Below are positions 13,400-20,929 of a stretch of 20,929 nucleotides of DNA, one piece after another (positions within the stretch are counted from its first letter, which is position 1; every line of letters begins with the position of its first letter). The translations under genes and the position numbers were made by a program. The notes under the pieces are model-generated. The model was not told where the DNA came from and did not search any database. It worked only from the letters and a program-made list of their open reading frames with translations. The stretch comes from Mnemiopsis leidyi (taxonomy: Eukaryota > Ctenophora > Tentaculata > Lobata > Bolinopsidae). Where the stretch lies: the NCBI GenBank assembly GCA_000226015.1, contig JH152969.1:83338-104266 (forward strand), in the 5' to 3' direction.

Positions 13400-14841
13400 A
13401 TGGATGGAACAAAAAGACCCTCGCTAAGATCCATTAAACGCTATCACACAGTCCAAATTATTGGTGGAGTATTGATTATAAATTTGTTATTACGATGAAA
13501 AAGAAGAAAACAGATAAAATGCCAGACAAGAAAAAAAATCGCTGGACAGTGTGGCAAAAACCGCAAATATTTATATACGATTTACTGATGTCACTTTAGG
13601 ATATTCATTTTGATGTAGCGCTAATTCATAGAGATATAAACCAGTACAAGCCCTTGAAGCACACAATCATAACGAGATTTAAGTTGCTTTGAAAGCTCAG
13701 CTCTTCCCAGGGAGTGAAAAGATCCTGAGTTTTTATTGATGTTTGTTAATCGATTTGCATTGTTTTCAATGCTATTAGTTAATTCAATTTTTGTATATTT
13801 TGATACTATTTCATAAAATAGCCTTAACTCACGATTTTTTGGTTCAACAAAGAATCTAAATGTGGGGCAATAGTCAAATGCAGTGTTCGTAAGAACTGAA
13901 ATAAGAAATGCACTCTTTATCTCCCCTTTCTAAAGTATCTGGTCAAGAATTGCATGAGTAATGCCTGAGATTTGAACTTTGAACTTCGTTAAGAACATTG
14001 TAAAAAGAATGTTGACGACAGCTCCCTTGCATAAGGTAAATTTGACTCTACCCAGACGACGTGCAACTGTATTTGTCCACCACTGCACTTGAACATTGCC
14101 TCTGGCCTCTATTATTGTTTTCTAATTGTCTTGATAGATAGTTTGTATTTTGAATTAAAGAGTTTTTCAATTGCTCGATAATATAGCTTGATTGATATCC
14201 GTCTTGGCTGTTGAACTACTTTTTGTGACCCCTACTAAACGCTAATGTGACATTGGTATGTACTGTTGATATCATCAGAGGTGTTATGTAAGGTCGTGTA
14301 GTGATGGTAGAGTATTTATCACAGCATAACGCAGCTGACCCGTCACATTATACACATGGTTATATTTAAAGTTCACCTCCACAGACACAAGATTACATTA
14401 TATTTTTCTATGGAACAATGTGCTGAATGTTTGGATTGAGTTTTGAGCAAGTGAGACTTAGGTGCCAGCTATCACACGGTCCCTTCTATGGACCACGGCT
14501 GGAAGAGTATGAGAACTAGCCATGATGAATATTTGTTGGATGGACCCCGGTTTCTTAAGAACGCACAAAACCAGGAGTCGGATAGTTTCATGATGTCCAG
14601 TTTCGGTTAGGTTAATTTTCATCGATCGTGTTCATGCTCATAGTTTTCGGATATTTAGTTAAATGAATTTAAAGATAGTTATATGCCTGTGCGGTCAGTT
14701 ACACGGCAATTTCACGTAGCCTTTAATTTTTGGGGTTTGAAGTTTTTGCTGTTAGATTTAGACTTGTGGTCCAGGTTTTGATCGTTGTATTGATTTGCGG
14801 GACTAAATGACTTATCATTCGATTATTAGATAATTGTTTTC
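13400..14841. other. Intergenic or long 3' UTR sequence, no gene seen
   Basis: AT-rich sequence between TENT4 and the MITE-like element. No ORF of useful length or recognisable content on either strand, and no clear repeat or RNA gene. Confidence 0.5.
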
Positions 14842-14849
14842 AAGTTTTG

Positions 14850-15119
14850 TGGCAGTATCCAAAAAGAGAAATGTCAATTTGCTTTAAATCTAATGGATAA
14901 AATTGATATCGGCCAGTTCCCGAAAAGTTTGGTTGCTATAAATTTAGTCTAAGAAAGTCCTGATGAATCTTATAACCATAGCATGCTTCCCTGCAATAAG
15001 GCCTTGCATTTAACTACTACTTATGATTTACCTCAAGTTTACGAATATCAATTCACTATGACCTTGGCCTATTCTCAAACTTTGTATTTTTCATATGCCT
15101 TCCTTTTTGGATACTGCCA
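14850..15119. mobile_element. MITE-like element with 17-bp perfect terminal inverted repeats
   Basis: The left end TGGCAGTATCCAAAAAG (14850-14866) is the exact reverse complement of the right end CTTTTTGGATACTGCCA (15103-15119), giving an element of 270 bases. The sequence AGTTTT lies beside both ends (14843-14848 and 15120-15125), one base off at the left, as expected for a short target duplication. The interior is AT-rich and non-coding. The terminal sequence does not clearly match a superfamily I can name. Terminal repeats are certain; the transposon interpretation is inference. Confidence 0.75.
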
Positions 15120-15127
15120 AGTTTTTA

Positions 15128-16050
15128 CTGCGTGTATGGATAAGTAAGATATTTTCATTAGTCCTAAGTTATGGTAAATGTTAAGGGTGAATGTGTTAAA
15201 TACGTCTTGACCTGTCAAAAATTTGCCAACCAGTCTTTCCTAGTGATAAATTAGGTGCACACTTGTATCTCCGATTTCATCGGAAAATCCATGGCAGGTT
15301 GAGTTTGTGAGCTCATAATACGTACTTGGAATGGCAACTGAAATACCAGACCATTGAATTTTGTTATGGTTTCTTCACCGTAGCTCCGTAGCATAGAATA
15401 TAGTAGCTGTTAAATTACTGCATTGAGTATTAGTACGATGTTGCCATTCCAGTAGTAGTACATGCCCTGCCCACAAGGACAGAGATTACTCTGCCATAGT
15501 TCAAGTGTTATTTTAAATATGGACCACTGATTACATAAGATATAAATGCATACCTTTGGCCGAGGTATAATTGGCCTATTGAATAATGAACTAAAATTGA
15601 CGGTTAACGTCATGTGCCGGAGGTGTGATAGATAAAGTTATCCTGAAGTTAGGATGCGATGGTTTTTAGTTGAGATTTAGAGTGTTGACAAAGAGGAGAC
15701 GAGCCATGGGGCTGCTGAGAAACTTAGAAATGGAGAGATGATATGAAACGAAAGATTTTATCTTAATGCAGAAGGTATTTGAGGGACGATGTTATGAAGA
15801 AAGAAGAATGTTGAACAGAAATGAAGGGAGATGATATTGTCAGTCGGCAGCGAGAACTGCTCGACCGTGCCGATATATTTTGAAAATATTTTGGTCAGAA
15901 AAGATCAGAGACGAAAGGTACAAGCGTCAAAATTCGTTATTTGTTATACCATCCCAAGAATTATGCTACGACCTGTTATTGACATTAAAGTTTCTGATAA
16001 CCGACTGTTTCTCTTCGTACATATCGGATTGAGTAGTAATCTCAATTCAA
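15128..16050. other. Intergenic sequence, nothing recognised
   Basis: An 11-base inverted pair, GGAATGGCAAC at 15330 and GTTGCCATTCC at 15439, is the only local structure seen. An ORF at 15831-16178 has no recognisable domain, runs into the repeat cluster and lacks splice or composition support, so it is not called as a gene. Confidence 0.45.
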
Positions 16051-16082
16051 AGCAAACTGAAAGACTGCTCACTCAATATTGT

Positions 16083-16138
16083 ACAGCGCGCACAATTTAT
16101 TCTCTATTCGCTTCGAGTTCGAATGAGGGTCAGACAAA
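16083..16138 (-). repeat. Dispersed repeat, ACGGGAGGGTGCG family, diverged copy
   Basis: Reads CAGCGCGCACAATTTATTCT then CTATTCGCTTCGA, TTCGAATGAGGGTCAGACAAA. It corresponds to the copy at 5142-5212 in the same orientation, including the extra CTAT(A/T)CGCTT bases, but lacks part of the CCCTCCCGTCA core. Confidence 0.7.
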
Positions 16139-16249
16139 CTCAATATTATTAATCTGGATATTATCTGGAAGTTCATGATACAGATTAGTGATAGGAGTTT
16201 AACTGTTGTCACTGTTCTTTGTAAACTTACTCCGATCCCCATTCGAAGC

Positions 16250-16309
16250 TTGTAGATTGATAACCTACTGTCGCGGCCATCACGCGCTCTCAGGCATTTC
16301 TGGCTTGCC
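16250..16309 (+). repeat. Dispersed repeat, inverted partner of 6497-6556
   Basis: CTTGTAGATTGATAACCTAC through CACGCGCTCTCAGGCATTTC to TGGCTTGCC. Its reverse complement matches 6497-6556 along the full length. Confidence 0.85.
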
Positions 16310-16329
16310 TTGTGTTGCGGGGCGACATC

Positions 16330-16405
16330 TTCGCTGTTGTCTGACTTTGTCCGACCCTCATTCGAAGAATAAAATGACGGGAGGGTGCGCGCTGCTGTAC
16401 AACTT
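16330..16405 (+). repeat. Dispersed repeat, TTGTCTGACTTTGTCCGACC module, copy 1
   Basis: TTGTCTGACTTTGTCCGACC, CTCATTCGAAGAATAAAATG, then ACGGGAGGGTGCGCGCTGCT and GTACAAC. Copies 2 and 3 follow at 16525-16600 and 16689-16725. A hairpin-forming GCTGCCGCTTCGCGGCAGC follows at 16408-16426 and recurs, inverted and diverged, near 5555-5575. Confidence 0.88.
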
Positions 16406-16450
16406 CGCTGCCGCTTCGCGGCAGCAGGTCAGGCAAAGTCTGACAATTTC

Positions 16451-16520
16451 TGGCCTTGACGAGATGATATCCGTCTACCGTTCTATCGTTCAGCTTTAGC
16501 TCATAGCTGCCTGAGTCGGG
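16451..16520 (+). repeat. Dispersed repeat, CCGTCTACCGTTCT module, partial plus copy
   Basis: TTGACGAGATGATATCCGTC, TACCGTTCTATCG, then a diverged middle and GAGTCGGG. It matches the start and end of the unit at 5732-5820. Confidence 0.75.
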
Positions 16521-16524
16521 CATC

Positions 16525-16600
16525 ACCGTTGTCTGACTTCGTCCGACCCTCATTCCCGGAGAATAAAATGACGGGAGGGTGCGCGCTGCTGTACAACTAC
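16525..16600 (+). repeat. Dispersed repeat, TTGTCTGACTTTGTCCGACC module, copy 2
   Basis: Nearly identical to 16330-16405 with CCGGAG in place of GAAG before AATAAAATGACGGGAGGG. About 195 bases separate the two copies, so the intervening sequence may be part of one larger repeated unit. Confidence 0.88.
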
Positions 16601-16688
16601 AAGTATCACCGCGACAATTTCTGGCCTGGCGACATACAATTACAATAACATATGAATTTCGAAGAAATTCTAGACGCGCATCGCCTGT

Positions 16689-16725
16689 TAAATAAAATGA
16701 CGGGAGGGTGCGCGCTGCTGTACAA
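16689..16725 (+). repeat. Dispersed repeat, AATAAAATGACGGGAGGGTG module, copy 3
   Basis: TAAATAAAATGACGGGAGGG, TGCGCGCTGCTGTACAA. It contains only the 3' half of the module seen in copies 1 and 2. Confidence 0.85.
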
Positions 16726-16760
16726 GCAACAAGGGCTACCAGTACCAAGGCGTAGTTTTG

Positions 16761-16845
16761 AGTTTGTCGAGATGTTACCCGACTCGTGCGCGGCTCGCAG
16801 CTTGCTGCTCTCGTTGACGTTAGAACGTTAAACGGATATCATCTC
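16761..16845 (-). repeat. Dispersed repeat, inverted copy of 5732-5820
   Basis: The reverse complement reads GAGATGATATCCGTTTAACG, TTCTAACGTCAACGAGAGCA, GCAAGCTGCGAGC, GCACGAGTCGGGTAACAT, CTCGACAAAC. It matches 5732-5820 closely, with a six-base insertion (GTCAAC) and scattered substitutions. Confidence 0.87.
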
Positions 16846-16849
16846 TCAT

Positions 16850-17615
16850 AGTTATTTTCGGCTTCGCAGGTGACAGATGAGACGGAATCATCATACATGA
16901 TACCTTGTCTCACTCTCATTTGTTACCTGTTTTATAACCGAGAAGAACTATTCACAATTCAAGATAAACTTTGAACATTGAAGCAGAATACCATTTTCAC
17001 AAAAAAAACTCGGATGTAATCAATAACAAAATCATCCATCACTTGAAAAGTTGTAAAATTATGCTATCAGTATGCTATCAGTACCGTTCTAAAAAGACTT
17101 GAACATATAGCTTCACTGGGCCAGGGTTGCGGAGTGAAACAGCCCACACTACCTAAATGAATAACTATCAAATTATGATGGTCGGCCATTGGATGAGGGG
17201 TTTGTAATATATGTAAGCTTGTCTAGGCTTAAAACTGCCGCTTTTACTTGTACTGCCCCGACATTGAACGCTAAAGCAGTATCTACTTTATAACAGGGTA
17301 TATGTTTAAATTTTCGTTTAAAAGAAAAGACATCATCGCATACCTTGTACAAAACCATATAAAACTCTAAATTTTAATCTTCTACTACACTTTGCACATG
17401 CACTTGACTAAGACGAAGGGTACCCTGGAAAACAACGAAAATGAAACCGAGGGCCGCTCATTTGTCTAGTTTGAGACATAGCCAATCAATTATTTATAAT
17501 TGTACGCTTGATCACCAATTACGTCGTGAAGTTAAAGTCCTGTTAAATCATAATACAGCTGCTTTATCAATGTAAAAATATGACGAATTCTAAACAAGCA
17601 TGAAGTTCCAGCTCT
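16850..17615. other. Intergenic sequence downstream of Rab5, no gene seen
   Basis: No supported coding region. A direct duplication ATGCTATCAGT lies at 17060-17081. The ORF at 17173-17358 shows no recognisable content. Confidence 0.5.
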
Positions 17616-17621
17616 TTTAAT
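17616..17621 (-). terminator. Candidate polyadenylation signal for Rab5
   Basis: The common variant hexamer ATTAAA on the minus strand (TTTAAT on the plus strand), about 57 bases after the Rab5 stop codon. Plausible by position, but weak evidence in AT-rich DNA. Confidence 0.4.
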
Positions 17622-17677
17622 GAAACAAGACAATTCCTACAAAATTATTTTACATCACACAAAATATCTTGAGGGGA

Positions 17678-19914
<2,237 letters not shown>

Positions 19915-20929
19915 CTGAAATTATGTGACGACTGTAGTCTATGTCACCTGTGTTTGTGGGTAGATTTCAGAGCACATTTAAGTATTTAACATTTACATCG
20001 CTGGTTGACTCTAGCACACAAATAATTTGAAAAGCAGACGAAAGGAAATCTTGAAATTGTTCTTGCGGCTTAAACAGTGCACGATATATGTCACGAATAT
20101 TTAGGCGTCTGAGTAGGAACGTCTGAGTAGGAACTGAAATTGCTTAACTGCATAAACTAAATTGTAGCCTAAATTATGATCAAAAGAATAGTGAATCTAC
20201 TTAGCGACGAACATAACCTCGACTAGGTAAATTGTTAAATTTCCTAAACTGGCTTATATTATAAAGTAACTGAAACAATATTAGGGACCGATGTCCTATA
20301 CAAAATGTTTGGCCGGGAAAGCGGACCAACTGATCCTAACTCAATATCCAATCGTCATTGCTTATTGCTTACGTGCACCAAAGGGTCCACCTTCATTTCC
20401 AAGTGATGATGTGACTGAGTTGAATGAACTTGAGAAAGACATCGATATCCTATAATTTACATCTCCCAGCTACATGCAAATGCTTTCAGCGATAACCATT
20501 TAAGAACTACCTAGAATTTTGCTCCTAATACTGCTCCTATTAAAGCTGTAATATCTGCAGTCCTTACCATTACATTATTATATAACTTTACCACTGATGT
20601 CTAAATATCTCTGGCTTATTACAAGTTTATCACTTAATAATATCTCTACCACGATCCCTATACGTGAGCCTTGAATACTGACCTTATTAAAAGTTAGCGC
20701 TAACTCACTCAGCTATTAAAGCAGGATCCAGCTGAACTGTACGTGCAGCATGACGTAGTGTCAGTGTTGCCTAACACGGCTATTAAACTCTTGAAATGCA
20801 AGCCTTGTATTGCGAGACATTGGACAATTACAAAGCGAGATACCACTGTCAGTGCGACTGATATGTATTACAAATGTACAGTCAACTGTGTACAGTATTT
20901 AATATACAATATATATACGGTGTACACGT
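19915..20929. other. Probable Rab5 first intron, no exon found
   Basis: Sequence upstream of the first visible Rab5 exon. I searched the minus strand for the expected FKLVLLG segment that precedes the P loop and did not find it. A 14-base tandem duplication CGTCTGAGTAGGAA lies at 20106-20133. Otherwise unremarkable and AT-rich. Confidence 0.5.

Noticed and set aside
15330..15449. 11-base inverted pair GGAATGGCAAC / GTTGCCATTCC
   Set aside because: Too short and isolated to separate from chance. No flanking duplication or extended match was found.
15831..16178. 115-codon plus-strand ORF
   Set aside because: No recognisable domain, no splice support, and its 3' part is repeat sequence.
16290..16748. 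152-codon minus-strand ORF with internal repeats (AARTLPSFY twice)
   Set aside because: The protein repeat comes from the dispersed DNA modules in the cluster. It has no domain, and the same DNA recurs elsewhere in non-coding context.

Overview
This is a piece of an animal nuclear genome. All three recognisable genes are metazoan orthologues. Two are cut by GT-AG introns of about 140 to 1,200 bases, in long AT-rich non-coding DNA with microsatellites over 100 bp and several repeat families. The compact TENT4 protein, short introns and fast-evolving TERT fit an invertebrate. A tunicate-like animal is one possibility, but nothing visible fixes the clade. There are no bacterial operons, Shine-Dalgarno sites or CRISPR arrays.

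Layout. A (GT)n microsatellite opens the window (41-160). On the minus strand lies a short multi-pass membrane protein in at least three exons (932-1647), family not recognised. Upstream of it on the same strand is a 658-codon intronless ORF (2006-3982) that is clearly a telomerase reverse transcriptase (TERT). It carries part of the TEN domain, the QFP and T motifs and RT motifs 1, 2, A, B', C, D and E. It stops just after motif E, so the C-terminal thumb is not present in frame.

The stretch 4,000-8,640 has no gene I can support. It holds a GC-richer block of dispersed repeats (4.83-5.88 kb), an AATA microsatellite, a transposon-end-like sequence near 7,284, a tRNA-derived SINE-like segment (7.65-7.81 kb) and a 65-bp tandem repeat that begins with the 3' end of the same tRNA-like sequence (7,909-8,066).

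On the plus strand, 8,651-13,330 is a complete eight-exon gene for a TENT4 (PAPD5/PAPD7, Trf4) non-canonical poly(A) polymerase of 461 aa. All splice phases agree. An assembly gap inside a (CA)n/(GT)n tract sits in its fourth intron. Downstream come about 4.3 kb without a supported gene, containing a MITE-like element with 17-bp perfect terminal inverted repeats (14,850-15,119) and a second cluster of the 5-kb repeat family, partly inverted (16.05-16.85 kb).

The right end, minus strand, holds the last five exons of a Rab5 small GTPase (17,678-19,914). Its first coding exon, with the N-terminus, is not visible and probably lies beyond the window.

The genes do not form an operon or pathway. 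The one functional link is inferred from human biology: TENT4B (PAPD5) adenylates telomerase RNA and promotes its decay, and here a TENT4 gene lies about 4.7 kb from TERT in divergent orientation. The observations most worth checking are the missing TERT thumb domain with its overlapping downstream ORF, and the paired repeat clusters on either side of TENT4.
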